From JAXGTD01 sp040775095 (GTDB taxonomy: Bacteria; Pseudomonadota; Gammaproteobacteria; Chromatiales; Chromatiaceae), in assembly GCA_040775095.1 (NCBI GenBank), contig JAXGTD010000006.1, positions 4,767 to 68,766 of the forward strand: 64,000 bases of DNA, given 5' to 3'. Below are positions 34,004-43,268 of the stretch, piece after piece. A model generated the notes under the pieces. The model was not told where the DNA came from, made no database searches, and worked only from the letters and a program-made list of their open reading frames with translations. Positions within the stretch are counted from its first letter, which is position 1. Each line of letters opens with the position of its first letter. The translations under genes were made by a program, and so were the position numbers.

Positions 34004-34876
34004 ATGTCTTTGCTGAAGTTAGGGATACCCAAGGGGAGCCTCGAGAGCGCTACCATCGAGCTGTTCGACCAGGCCGGATGGCACATCACCCCTCACTCGC
34101 GTAACTATTACCCCGAAATCGACGACCCGGATGTGCGCTGTACGCTGGTGCGCGCCCAGGAGATGGCGCGCTATGTCGAGCGCGGCACGCTGGACCTCGG
34201 ACTCACGGGGCTGGACTGGATCCTGGAGACCAATGCCCAGGTCGAGCAGATCTGCACCCTGACCTACTCCAAGACATCGAATCGCTCCAGCCGCTGGGTG
34301 CTGGTGGTGCCGCAGGGCTCGCCGGTCCAGTCGATCGGGGATCTGGCTGGTAAGAAGATCGCCACCGAGCTGGTCGGTTTTACCCGGCGTTACCTCGAGG
34401 AGCGCGGTATTGACGCCGAGGTGGAATTCTCCTGGGGGGCGACCGAGGCCAAGGCGGTTGAGGGGTTGGTGGATGCGGTGGTCGAGATCACGGAGACCGG
34501 CAGCACCATTCGCGCACATGGCCTGCGCATCGTGGACGAGCTCCTGGTCACCGACACGCGGTTGATCGCGAACCCGGACGCACTGCAGGACCCGGCACGC
34601 CGCGCCAAGATCGAGCAGATCGCGCTGATGCTGCAGGCCGCGCTGGCGGCCCGCCACAAGGTCGCACTCAAATGCAACGTCGCCGCTGAGCGCCTGGACG
34701 CCGTCGTCGAGTTGCTGCCCAGCCTGCACGCGCCCACGGTCAGCCACCTCTATGACCGGCAGTGGCTCGCCGTGGAGACCATTGTCGACGCACGCGCGGT
34801 GCGCGAGTTGATCCCGAGGCTTCACGCCGCCGGTGCCGAGGGGATCCTGGAGTACGCGTTGCGCAAGATGGCTTGA
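34004..34876 (+). CDS. hisG: ATP phosphoribosyltransferase, long form (HisG)
   Basis: This enzyme catalyses the first step of histidine synthesis, joining ATP and PRPP. The 290-residue length is that of the long form, with the catalytic domain followed by a C-terminal regulatory ACT-like domain. Motifs are LGIPKGSLESATIELF at the start, DLGLTGLDWI, and the PRPP-binding region VEGLVDAVVEITETGSTIRAHG. The C-terminal domain (about 215 to 290) supports allosteric control by histidine. It is not linked to other his genes in the window. GGAG lies upstream of the ATG. Confidence 0.95.
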   Translation: MSLLKLGIPKGSLESATIELFDQAGWHITPHSRNYYPEIDDPDVRCTLVRAQEMARYVERGTLDLGLTGLDWILETNAQVEQICTLTYSKTSNRSSRWVLVVPQGSPVQSIGDLAGKKIATELVGFTRRYLEERGIDAEVEFSWGATEAKAVEGLVDAVVEITETGSTIRAHGLRIVDELLVTDTRLIANPDALQDPARRAKIEQIALMLQAALAARHKVALKCNVAAERLDAVVELLPSLHAPTVSHLYDRQWLAVETIVDARAVRELIPRLHAAGAEGILEYALRKMA

Positions 34877-35485
34877 AGGCGACTCGTCCACGCGCGCTTG
34901 CGCCCAATGGGCGAATCCCCCGAGAGATGTCGATTGGACGCCCCTACCCGGTCAGCGACGGGTCCCTCGGCGTTGCCCGATCCTCGCCGGGCAGGCCGGC
35001 AGCCCCCGTGGCCGCTGAGGCCGGTTGGCAGCCGGCTACCGCATCACCGCTCGCGCCTCGCCGGTGCCGGAGTGAGGGCCTCGTCCGTCCACAAGGGCGC
35101 AGCGCCACCGCCGCTCCCCTCGACCTGCTCAAAGAAACGCGCCGCGTTGTCGCGCTTACCGACCAGGCCGGGACGGGGCCGATCTCTTCAACCACCCATG
35201 GGACCGAGAATGGGCCGAATCGGAGACCTCGACCTCGGCTCGCCAGCCGATCCAATACCAGGAAGGCATTCGGTCAGCATCTCCAAAGGGGACATTTCTA
35301 TCCCGCGGGGACGGGCATGACGCCTTTGGCCGAGGGCATGCCCATGATTCCACTCGTACCCGAGCCAAATTCTGATTATCATCGTACGGTTATACGCAAC
35401 GGTGCCTGAGCGACCGCCCCGCGCCATGGATGACCCGTGTTCAATCGTCTCCCCTGCTCTTCCTCGCCAGCGGCTGAATCCACCA
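34877..35485. other. 609-base intergenic region, no gene seen
   Basis: No convincing gene is present. A 13-base palindrome CGCCCAATGGGCG follows hisG. At 35266 to 35284 there is a solitary copy of the terminal repeat of the 22.8-kb MITE-like element (GCATTCGGTCAGCATCTCC). An AT-rich patch at about 35365 to 35395 (AATTCTGATTATCATCG, GGTTATACGC) is the best candidate for the promoter of the next gene. Confidence 0.5.
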
Positions 35486-37108
35486 ATGACCAGGATGCCC
35501 AACGCAACGGCCTCGCACCGGCTGCTTGCCGTGACCATGCTGTGCATCATCACCGTCGCGTCGGCCGGACGCCTCATCGATCTGCGCCATCTCCTGGTCT
35601 GGCACGACGAGGTGTTCACGCTGGTCAGGGTGTTCGGCTACGAGCAAGGCGACGTCTATCGCGCCATCTTCAGCGGTGAGTTGCTCTCGCCCGCGCAGTT
35701 GTTGCGCTTCCAGCAGCCCAATCCCGCCCATGGCTGGAGCGAGACGCTGGATGCATTGATGCAGCACCCGGAACATTCCCCGCTCTATTATGTTGCCGGA
35801 TGGCTTGCAACGGGGCTGCCGCTGGACCCGGTCACCGCGTTGCGGGGCACCTCGGCGCTGTTCGGCCTGCTTCTGCCCGTGGCCGCCTATTGGCTGATGC
35901 GCGAGCTGTTCGGGCGCGGCCCGATCCCCTGGGTAGCCGCCGCCCTGGTTGCCTGCTCGCCGATGCAGATACTCTACGCCCAGGAGGCGCGCCAGTACGC
36001 GCTCTGGGTGCTGATGGTGGTCGCCGCGAGCGCCGCTCTGGAACGCGCGCTGCGCCAGGATCGACGCGGTGACTGGTGGCTCTATGGCGGCTTCGTTACC
36101 CTGGGGCTCTACAGCCACCTGTTGTTTGCGCTGATGCTGCCGGTACACGCCGCCTACGGCTGGCTGAGCGGCGCGCACGCGTCCGGACGTCTGACGCGAC
36201 CCGCACCACTGCCGATACGACACTGGCTAACGGCAGCGGGCGTCTCGCTGCTGCTGTTCCTGCCGTGGATATGGGTGATCCTCACCCAGACCGATCGGGT
36301 CGGCCGCTACACCGCCTGGATGACCCGCCCAAGCGGTCTTGGCGAGCTATTCACTGCCTGGGGAAAGCACCTGATCCGCACCTACGTGGACCTGCGGCCA
36401 ACGGACCCGGCGCTGGTCTGGTTTCTGTTGCTGCCACTGGTTGGCTGGGCGATCTGGCGGTATCTGCGCCATGCGCCCCGGCCGGCACTGTGGTTGTTGC
36501 CGCTTACCGCGGCCGCGTACGTCGGCATCGTGTTGGGACCGGATCTGCTGCTCGGTGGCGTGCACTCCCAGCACGTGCGCTATGGCCTGCCCGGGATGCT
36601 GGCGATGCAGCTGATGGTCGCCTGGACCCTCGGCGCGGCGCTGAGCGCCGCGAGTCTCCCCACCCGACGTCTCGCCGGCCTGGCGCTGGCCTTGCTGATC
36701 GGGTTGGGCGCGGTGTCGTTCGTCCAGATTCAGCGCGCCGATACCTGGTGGACGAAGCAGTTTAGCGCACACAACGCGCAGATCGCCCGGCAGGTCAACG
36801 CGACCGGACATCCCGTGGTGCTGGCCAGCAACGACGCGGCCAGCGTGGGCGTGGGCGAGCTGATCTCGCTGGCTTATCATCTCGACGATCGGGTGCGCAT
36901 CTGGGGCGAGCCCGGTGGCGAACAGTGCCGTCCCCCCGAGGGACTCGACGACGCGATCCTGCTGACACCGTCGGCGAGGCTGCTTGAGGCGATCGGGTCC
37001 GAGGGTTGGCCGCCGCGAATCCCGGGGACCTGGCAATGGCGTCGCGCCGAGGGCGTCGACACCGGCGTCCAGCGCCCGGCATCCACACCCAAAGGGCCCC
37101 CCTCGTAA
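35486..37108 (+). CDS. GT39-type membrane glycosyltransferase (PMT/ArnT-like)
   Basis: The protein of about 540 residues is a polytopic membrane protein. The first periplasmic loop carries the acidic catalytic motif in LLVWHDEVFTLVRVF near residue 45. A second landmark is ILYAQEARQYALWVLM, typical of GT39/GT83 sugar transferases that use polyprenyl-phosphate sugars. About ten more hydrophobic segments follow, then a soluble C-terminal part. The start is uncertain; ATG at 35486 or 35495 is likely, and 35402 is possible. Its stop overlaps the ATG of the glucan synthase-like gene (TAATG), so the two form an operon. Confidence 0.85.
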   Translation: MTRMPNATASHRLLAVTMLCIITVASAGRLIDLRHLLVWHDEVFTLVRVFGYEQGDVYRAIFSGELLSPAQLLRFQQPNPAHGWSETLDALMQHPEHSPLYYVAGWLATGLPLDPVTALRGTSALFGLLLPVAAYWLMRELFGRGPIPWVAAALVACSPMQILYAQEARQYALWVLMVVAASAALERALRQDRRGDWWLYGGFVTLGLYSHLLFALMLPVHAAYGWLSGAHASGRLTRPAPLPIRHWLTAAGVSLLLFLPWIWVILTQTDRVGRYTAWMTRPSGLGELFTAWGKHLIRTYVDLRPTDPALVWFLLLPLVGWAIWRYLRHAPRPALWLLPLTAAAYVGIVLGPDLLLGGVHSQHVRYGLPGMLAMQLMVAWTLGAALSAASLPTRRLAGLALALLIGLGAVSFVQIQRADTWWTKQFSAHNAQIARQVNATGHPVVLASNDAASVGVGELISLAYHLDDRVRIWGEPGGEQCRPPEGLDDAILLTPSARLLEAIGSEGWPPRIPGTWQWRRAEGVDTGVQRPASTPKGPPS

Positions 37109-39846
37109 TGAACCGCTCCATCAGCATCGTCATCACGCTTGCCATCGCCATGCTGACGGTGGCCATGTGGGCGCTGATGAACCAGCCCAGCGTCGAGCCG
37201 CCCTGGCCGACGCGTATTCAGGGCTATTCCTTCTCGCCGATGCGCCCGTACGACGATCCGACCAAGAAGGACTTCCCGTCCATCCTCGATATCGATGAGG
37301 ATCTCGCCCTGCTACAGGGCGAGGCCTACGCGATTCGCACCTATTCGCTCGAGGAGACGCTGGCTCAGATCCCCCGCCTGGCGCAGGCCCACTCGCTCAA
37401 CGTCACGCTCGGGGCTTGGATCGGGCCGAATCGGGAGGCGAACGAGGCGGAGCTGGGCCGGTTGGAGCAGGTCCTGACACAGTGGCATCGAAACATCGTC
37501 CGCATCATGGTCGGCAACGAGGTCATCCTACGCCGCGACCAGACGGTCAACGTGCTCATGGAGTACATCGACCGAATCCGGGCCCGCACGGATATCCCCG
37601 TGAGTACCGCCGAGCCGTGGCACATCTGGCTCAAGTATCCCAGGCTTGCCGAGCACGTCGACTACATCGCGGTCCATCTGCTGCCGTACTGGGAAGGCGT
37701 GCCGATCGACCAGGCGGTGGACTATTCCTTCAAGCGCCTCTACGAGGTGAAGGCCGCCTACCCGGACAAGGAGGTGGTCGTTGGGGAGGTGGGCTGGCCC
37801 AGCAACGGCAGAAGCAACCGGGGCGCGGAGGCGTCGCAAGCGAATCAGACCCGGTTTCTACGCCGCTTCCTGGCCCGTGCCGAACGCGAGGGGCTGGTCT
37901 ACTATGTCATGGAGGCGTTCGACCAGCCCTGGAAGATCAAGGTGGAAGGGGCGATCGGTACCTATTGGGGCGTCTACGACGCCGATCGGGAACCGAAGTT
38001 TGCCCTGACACAGCCGGTCGTGCGCATCCCCAACTGGCGCGAGCTCGCTGCCCTGTCGGTCGGCATGTCGGTGCTGCTGCTGGTATTGCTGTTTCGCGAC
38101 AGCGCAACCCTGTCTTCGTCCGGCAAGGGTTTCCTGGCCGTGGTGACCTATGCCATCTCCACCGCCGCGGTCTGGCTGGTCTACGACTACACGCGCCAGT
38201 ACATGACGCCAGCGACGATGGCCGTGGGCATTCTGCTGCTGATCGGCGGCGTCGGGGTGCTGGTGCTGCTCTCCGCCGAGGCGCACGAGTGGGCGGAATC
38301 GCTCTGGCTGCGTCGTTGGCGCCGGGCCTTCCCACGCCGCCGCATACCGGACCAATGGCTGCCGCGGGTCTCGATCCACGTGCCCACCTATAATGAGCCG
38401 CCGGATCTGCTGATCGAGACCCTCGATGCGCTGGCCGCGCTCGACTATGCCAACTTCGAGGTCCTGGTCGTGGACAACAACACCAAGGACCCCGCGGTCT
38501 GGCAGCCGGTACGCGACCACTGCGAGCGCCTCGGCAAGCACTTCCGTTTCTTCCACGTCGACCCATTGTCCGGCTTCAAGGCCGGGGCGCTTAATTTCGC
38601 ACTGCGCAACACCGACCCCACCGCCACGGTTGTTGCGGTGATCGACGCCGACTATGTCGTGCAGCGGCGCTGGCTGCGCGACCTCGTACCCGCGTTTGTC
38701 GACGAGCAGGTCGCGATCGTGCAGGCCCCGCAGGACTATCGCGACGGTCACGAGAACGCGTTCAAGGCCATGTGCCTGGCCGAATACCGCGGCTTCTTCC
38801 ACATCGGCATGGTCACGCGCAACGAACGCAACGCGATCATCCAGCATGGCACCATGACCATGATCCGTCGTCAAAGCCTCGATGCCGCGGGTGGATGGTC
38901 GGAGTGGTGCATCACCGAAGATGCCGAGCTGGGTCTGCGCCTGTTCGAGCAGGGGCACAAGGCCCTCTACATTCCGATCACCTACGGTCGCGGCTTGATG
39001 CCCGATACGTTCATCGATTTCAAGAAGCAACGCTTCCGCTGGGCCTATGGCGCGGTGCGCATCCTGATCCGCCACCGGCGTGAGCTGCTCGGTCTGCGCC
39101 GCACCGGCCTGTCCCTGGGGCAGCGCTGGCACTTCCTCTCCGGCTGGCTGCCCTGGTTCGCGGACGGGTTCAACCTCCTGTTCAACTTCGCCGCGCTGAC
39201 CTGGGCGGTCGCAATGGTGCTGTTTCCGCTGCATGTCACGCCGCCGTACATGAGCATCGCCCTGGTGCCCCTGGTGCTGTTTCTCTTCAAGATGGCCAAG
39301 AGCTTCTTCCTCTACCGCCGGCGTGTCGACGCCACGCTACGCCAGAGCCTGGCCGCCGGGCTCGCTGGGCTTGCACTATCCCACACGATCTCCCGGGCAA
39401 TCTACGCGGCAATCCTGTCGGGTCGCCTCGGCTTCTTCCGCACACCCAAGCGCACAAGGGCCCCGGCGCTGTTTCGCGCCCTGGCCGATGCCCGCGAAGA
39501 GGGTCTGTTCGTGATCGCGTTCTGGCTTGCCGCCTTCGGTGTCATGCAGCGTGACGACGCCTTTATGCTCGATGTGCGGGTCTGGGCCATGGTATTGCTG
39601 GTGCAGTCCATCCCATTCTTCGCCTCGGTCCTGGTGTCGTTCATCAGCGCCATGCCGTGGCTGCCGGCGCGGCTGGTGGGACCGATGACTGAGATGCAGG
39701 GCGGGCCGGACGAGGCCAAGTCATGGAGTATGAGTGAGCCACCGGCCGGATCCGACAATGGCGTCGCTCGCGGCGGATCGACAACACCGGCCTCGGCGGA
39801 CTGCCCAAGCCCCCCAAAGGGCGCCGAAAAGCCCATCAGGGGTTGA
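37108..39846 (+). CDS. GH17-GT2 fusion, NdvB-like beta-glucan synthase
   Basis: The 912-residue protein has an N-terminal membrane anchor (about 5 to 25) and then a GH17 domain with both catalytic glutamates visible: Glu138 in MVGNEV and Glu227 in VGEVGWPS. Two membrane helices lead to a processive GT2 domain with DAD (513 to 515), TED (Asp605) and QRFRW (641 to 645), followed by several membrane helices. This arrangement matches NdvB of Pseudomonas aeruginosa, where the GT2 part makes beta-1,3-glucan and the GH17 part is a transglycosylase that branches or cyclises it. The ATG overlaps the upstream stop. Its last 11 bases overlap the end of the convergent chemosensory operon. Confidence 0.9.
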   Translation: MNRSISIVITLAIAMLTVAMWALMNQPSVEPPWPTRIQGYSFSPMRPYDDPTKKDFPSILDIDEDLALLQGEAYAIRTYSLEETLAQIPRLAQAHSLNVTLGAWIGPNREANEAELGRLEQVLTQWHRNIVRIMVGNEVILRRDQTVNVLMEYIDRIRARTDIPVSTAEPWHIWLKYPRLAEHVDYIAVHLLPYWEGVPIDQAVDYSFKRLYEVKAAYPDKEVVVGEVGWPSNGRSNRGAEASQANQTRFLRRFLARAEREGLVYYVMEAFDQPWKIKVEGAIGTYWGVYDADREPKFALTQPVVRIPNWRELAALSVGMSVLLLVLLFRDSATLSSSGKGFLAVVTYAISTAAVWLVYDYTRQYMTPATMAVGILLLIGGVGVLVLLSAEAHEWAESLWLRRWRRAFPRRRIPDQWLPRVSIHVPTYNEPPDLLIETLDALAALDYANFEVLVVDNNTKDPAVWQPVRDHCERLGKHFRFFHVDPLSGFKAGALNFALRNTDPTATVVAVIDADYVVQRRWLRDLVPAFVDEQVAIVQAPQDYRDGHENAFKAMCLAEYRGFFHIGMVTRNERNAIIQHGTMTMIRRQSLDAAGGWSEWCITEDAELGLRLFEQGHKALYIPITYGRGLMPDTFIDFKKQRFRWAYGAVRILIRHRRELLGLRRTGLSLGQRWHFLSGWLPWFADGFNLLFNFAALTWAVAMVLFPLHVTPPYMSIALVPLVLFLFKMAKSFFLYRRRVDATLRQSLAAGLAGLALSHTISRAIYAAILSGRLGFFRTPKRTRAPALFRALADAREEGLFVIAFWLAAFGVMQRDDAFMLDVRVWAMVLLVQSIPFFASVLVSFISAMPWLPARLVGPMTEMQGGPDEAKSWSMSEPPAGSDNGVARGGSTTPASADCPSPPKGAEKPIRG

Positions 39847-40366
39847 TCCGCCCCGCCCCCCCTCCGCCATCGGCAACGCAGGGGGCCGCGTCGCTCGCCC
39901 TAGACCCCGGCAGACGCCTGGCATCGAGCACCGGAATCAGCATCGGGCCCTCGCCCCTGTCCCACCGGGCCAGCGCACGGACGCACCCCAGATGCAGGCA
40001 CGCCGCGAGCAGTGCCGGTAACGGGTACAGAGACCGCGCGGAAAAATGGCGCTGCAACACCGGCTCCTGCACCCGCAACCCCTTCTCCAGGTGCGGCCCG
40101 ATCACGCGCAACATCCGCTCGGTCGAGCGCGTCAGTGTGCCTCCCGCCGCCTCGGGTTCGGGCAGCCCGAGCAGATCGCCGATGGACGACCCGCCGTCGA
40201 CCACGGCGCCGAGGCCGTAAACCTGCGCAGAAGGCAACGCAAAGGTCCTGCCGACCCAGTGAAACAGGACCAGATTTAGCCCATCATCCTCGTCCAAGAC
40301 AGGTCCCGAGGCGTGCGCGCCAGCCGCGGCGGTGCGCGCGGGCCCAATTCGTGGTACCCGCCTCAA
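39836..40366 (-). CDS. Divergent CheW-like adaptor protein
   Basis: The 176-residue protein starts with TTG overlapping the cheW stop (TTGA); no ATG is near. After about 30 residues it has LVLFHWVGRTFALPSAQVYGLGAV and SIGDLLGLPEPEA, which resemble the first strands and the DLxxLLGL region of CheW. The C-terminal half matches poorly and ends in a glycine-rich tail. It is the last gene of the chemosensory operon, where Wsp-type systems carry a second CheW (WspD). The CheW reading is an inference from pattern and position. Confidence 0.55.
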   Translation of the reverse strand: MRRVPRIGPARTAAAGAHASGPVLDEDDGLNLVLFHWVGRTFALPSAQVYGLGAVVDGGSSIGDLLGLPEPEAAGGTLTRSTERMLRVIGPHLEKGLRVQEPVLQRHFSARSLYPLPALLAACLHLGCVRALARWDRGEGPMLIPVLDARRLPGSRASDAAPCVADGGGGAGRINP

Positions 40367-40956
40367 CCCCTCTCCCGCCAGTGCGCGAACAGCGGCTGCA
40401 TGTCGAGCAGCACGACACGCCTTATGGCCCCCCCCACGGGTTGTTCGACGACCCCGAGCGCAAGTGACCGCAGCGGCTCGGGGAGGGTCTCTGGCGGGGG
40501 CATGATATGGGTCAAGGGGACGTCGAGCACGTCCAGCACGGGTCCCACCCGCAGGCCACTCTGCATATCGACCACGCGGCCCAGCAGAATGGCCCCCGGC
40601 GCGTCGGTTGGGGAATCGTCATCGCCGCCCGCGCCGATCAGCTCGGCGAGCCCGAGCACCGACCAGACGACACCGCGCACGTCGATCACACCCTCGAGCG
40701 CGGGCGGGCACCCGGGGACAGGCCAGATGCGCCCCAGGGGCAGGATCTCGGCTACCTGATGCCCGGGGAAGGCATAGAGGTCGTCACGCACCGCAAAGAC
40801 GACGGTCTTGATCGTCTCCGCGTCCACATCGACAATCTGGCCCTCATCGGCCTCGCGCCCCGCGAGGATGCATGCCAGGGCGTCATCCGGATCCGCGTTG
40901 TCCACCGCCGCGGTGCCGACAGGGGTGTCGTTCTCAGGGCCCTGGTCAGCGCACAT
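40363..40956 (-). CDS. CheW-type adaptor
   Basis: The protein has 197 residues. A disordered acidic N-terminus precedes the CheW domain: TVVFAVRDDLYAFPGHQVAEILP, PPALEGVIDVRGVVWSVLGLAELIG, and RVVLLDMQPLF near the end. CheW links receptor clusters to the CheA kinase. I favour the ATG at 40956, with GGTGAG just upstream; it overlaps the end of the diguanylate cyclase gene by 11 bases. A TTG at 40989 is an alternative. Overlaps on both sides show tight operon packing. Confidence 0.88.
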   Translation of the reverse strand: MCADQGPENDTPVGTAAVDNADPDDALACILAGREADEGQIVDVDAETIKTVVFAVRDDLYAFPGHQVAEILPLGRIWPVPGCPPALEGVIDVRGVVWSVLGLAELIGAGGDDDSPTDAPGAILLGRVVDMQSGLRVGPVLDVLDVPLTHIMPPPETLPEPLRSLALGVVEQPVGGAIRRVVLLDMQPLFAHWRERG

Positions 40957-42727
40957 GCTCACCACGATCGGCCAGGGTTGCGACCTCAATGCGATCGCGG
41001 CCTCCCCGCTTGGCCCGATACAGCGCGAGATCCGCCGCCTCCGTCAGGCGCTCGGCGGACGGAAACTGTGGAAACGCCGCGATTCCCCCACTGAAGCTGC
41101 AACGGAACTTCTCGTCGCCCACATAGAAGACGACATCCTTGAAGGCCTCGCGGATCTCATCGAGAATCTCCCGAGCCTGTTGTGCATCGATGCCGCCGAG
41201 GACCACGGCAAACTCCTCTCCACCGTAGCGCCCCACCAGATCCGACTCCCGCAGACGCAGCCGCAGACCCCGGCTCAGCGCCACCAGTACCTGATCGCCC
41301 GCCGGGTGGCCGTAGCTGTCGTTGACCCGTTTGAACCGATCGACGTCGATCATCGCGAAACACATCGGACGCCCCTCGCGGCGGGCGTCGGCGAGACCGA
41401 TGTCGAGAAACTGCATGATGGTGTTGTGGTTGAACAGGCCGGTCAGTCCGTCGCGAACCATCAGCGCGTGCAGCGCGCGCATGCGCTCGGCCCGCAGGCT
41501 CACCTCGGTCACCAGGCGGGCCGGGTCGACTGGCTTGGTGAGGAAGCCGTCGGCGCCCACCTCCATCGCCTCGAACTGGCGCATGATGTCCGTCTCCGAT
41601 GAGACATAGATGATTGGGAGGCTGACGTAGCCCGGCACCTGGCGCAGCACCCGTGCCAATTCCGGCCCGGAGCACTCGGGCATGTACATGTCCATCAGCA
41701 CCAGGTCGGCGTTGAAGCCGTCGAGGAGCCCCAACACCTCGCCTGGACACGTCGCCGAGCGGGTGACCATGCCGGCCTCTTCCAACACCAGCGCGTGCCA
41801 ATCGGCAACGTCGGGGTCGTCGTCGATGACCAGCACGTGAAAGGGCGCCGGCGGCTCGCGCCTGGTGAGGCGATCGAGCAGCTCGACCATCTCGGTGATC
41901 CTCACCGGTTTCGTGCAATAGGCGCCTCCGCCGACCTTGACGGCCTTGAGCCGCGCCTCGAAGGTATCGTAGCCGGAGATGAAGATACAGGGGAGCCGGA
42001 CGGCCGTTTGCTCGAAAATGGTCTCCAACGCCTCCGGGCCGGCATGCACACCCTCCGGGAAGAGCACATCCATGATGAGCGCCGCGGGCGAACGCAGGGA
42101 GACCGCTTCCACCAGGGTATCGATGGTCGAGAACGGCATGACCTGATAGCCAAAGCAGGCGAGTTGACCGGATAACTGCTCGGCGAGCCCCTTGTCGTCG
42201 TCGCACAGATAGATCAGCTTGTCGCTGCGCTCACCGCCGCCGTTTTCGGCCCCCGGGCGGGTCGCCACATCCGCTTCAGAGCACGACTCCGCCGGCGAGC
42301 CAGGTGCCCATTGCTGTGCGCCTGGCGACTCCCACCCGCCCAGCGACTGGTCGGACGCGTTCTCGCCGCCCGGGGCACGCTCATCGGGAGTCGTCAACCG
42401 CGGGTCGGAAAGCCGGTCGAGTATCTCCCGCAGCAGCGCCACCAGGGCGGGCTGCGTCGGCCCTGATCGAGCCAGACTCTGCTTCAGCGCCTCGTCGGCT
42501 TGCGCCGCAAGCTCGGCGATCGCGGGAAAGCCAAAGGACGCACTGGAGCCCTTGAGGGTGTGGAAAAAGCGTTCCAGCGCACCGAGTTGATCCTCCTCCG
42601 CAATGCCGGTGCCAATGACAGAGGCCATCTCTCGGGCAAGCCCCAGCCGCTCCGGCAGTTGCGCCAGAAACGAGGCCCGCAATCGCGCCTTACGGGCATG
42701 GAACGATTCCGATCGGCTGCTCGACAT
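40946..42727 (-). CDS. Hpt-REC-REC-GGDEF diguanylate cyclase
   Basis: From the ATG at 42727 the protein has 593 residues. Domain order: Hpt (phosphorylatable histidine in RFFHTLKGSSASFGFP, near residue 55); a first receiver (YLCDDDKGLAEQL, aspartate in ALIMDVLF, lysine in YCTKPV); a second receiver (VLVIDDDPDVADW, aspartate in LVLMDMYMP, lysine in LTKPVDP); and a GGDEF domain with an intact GGEEF active site. RESD, five residues before it, is a complete c-di-GMP inhibitory site. It should make c-di-GMP when phosphorylated. As an output of the CheA-REC hybrid in the same operon it parallels WspR, with an added Hpt and a second receiver. Confidence 0.92.
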   Translation of the reverse strand: MSSSRSESFHARKARLRASFLAQLPERLGLAREMASVIGTGIAEEDQLGALERFFHTLKGSSASFGFPAIAELAAQADEALKQSLARSGPTQPALVALLREILDRLSDPRLTTPDERAPGGENASDQSLGGWESPGAQQWAPGSPAESCSEADVATRPGAENGGGERSDKLIYLCDDDKGLAEQLSGQLACFGYQVMPFSTIDTLVEAVSLRSPAALIMDVLFPEGVHAGPEALETIFEQTAVRLPCIFISGYDTFEARLKAVKVGGGAYCTKPVRITEMVELLDRLTRREPPAPFHVLVIDDDPDVADWHALVLEEAGMVTRSATCPGEVLGLLDGFNADLVLMDMYMPECSGPELARVLRQVPGYVSLPIIYVSSETDIMRQFEAMEVGADGFLTKPVDPARLVTEVSLRAERMRALHALMVRDGLTGLFNHNTIMQFLDIGLADARREGRPMCFAMIDVDRFKRVNDSYGHPAGDQVLVALSRGLRLRLRESDLVGRYGGEEFAVVLGGIDAQQAREILDEIREAFKDVVFYVGDEKFRCSFSGGIAAFPQFPSAERLTEAADLALYRAKRGGRDRIEVATLADRGEHVR

Positions 42728-42776
42728 CGCGCTTCTTACCCCGTTGTTGTCGCGTCTCGCGGCATTGGTCTTGCCA

Positions 42777-43157
42777 TCAACGATCGGGACCACCGATATC
42801 GGCCGGCGGCCGGCTCCGTGACACGAGGGCCGGCAAGGCCTCCTCCAGAGACGCATCCTTGATCAGGACCCCGGCCAGCCCCGGCGCCTGCAGGCGAAGC
42901 GGCTCGGGGTCGTCGCCAGTGAGCAGTACGAACGGCGTCTCATCACCCTGGTCACGCAATTCCCGGAACAGATCCAGACCGCTGACCAGCGGCATGTTCA
43001 TATCCGAGACGATCAGCTCGATGGGGTCCGTCCCCGCCAGGCGCTCCAGTGCCTCGACACCGTTTTCCGCCAGCAGACAGTCGTGTCCCGCATCCTCGAG
43101 AACGGCGGCCGCCATCTCTCCGGCCAATGGGTCATCGTCGACAATCAGAATAAGCAC
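42777..43157 (-). CDS. Stand-alone receiver protein (CheY-like)
   Basis: The protein has 126 residues and only a receiver domain: LILIVDDDPLAGEM, phosphoacceptor aspartate in LIVSDMNMPLVSGLD, threonine in FVLLTGDDPEP, and lysine in VLIKDASLEEAL. I choose the GTG at 43157 because GGAGG lies 6 bases upstream; the longer reading from 43196 adds an unrelated N-terminus. It could be a phosphate sink or a second output of the operon's CheA. It is not followed by flagellar genes. Confidence 0.85.
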   Translation of the reverse strand: MLILIVDDDPLAGEMAAAVLEDAGHDCLLAENGVEALERLAGTDPIELIVSDMNMPLVSGLDLFRELRDQGDETPFVLLTGDDPEPLRLQAPGLAGVLIKDASLEEALPALVSRSRPPADIGGPDR

Positions 43158-43268
43158 GTTTGGCCTCCGGTTGCAAAACTGTTCCCGCCGAATCACCCCG
43201 CCCTCGGGGGGTCGCTCGCCAACGGGGGGCGGCGCAACGCGCGCGCCATCCGGGGTGGGGCCCCCGCG

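Noticed and set aside
34762..35409. A 215-residue plus-strand frame overlapping the end of hisG
   Set aside because: It starts inside hisG in another frame, and composition changes abruptly where hisG ends; no ribosome-binding site.
42777..43157. A flagellar CheY
   Set aside because: The receiver lies in a c-di-GMP-type operon with no flagellar genes nearby, so a sink or accessory role is at least as likely.
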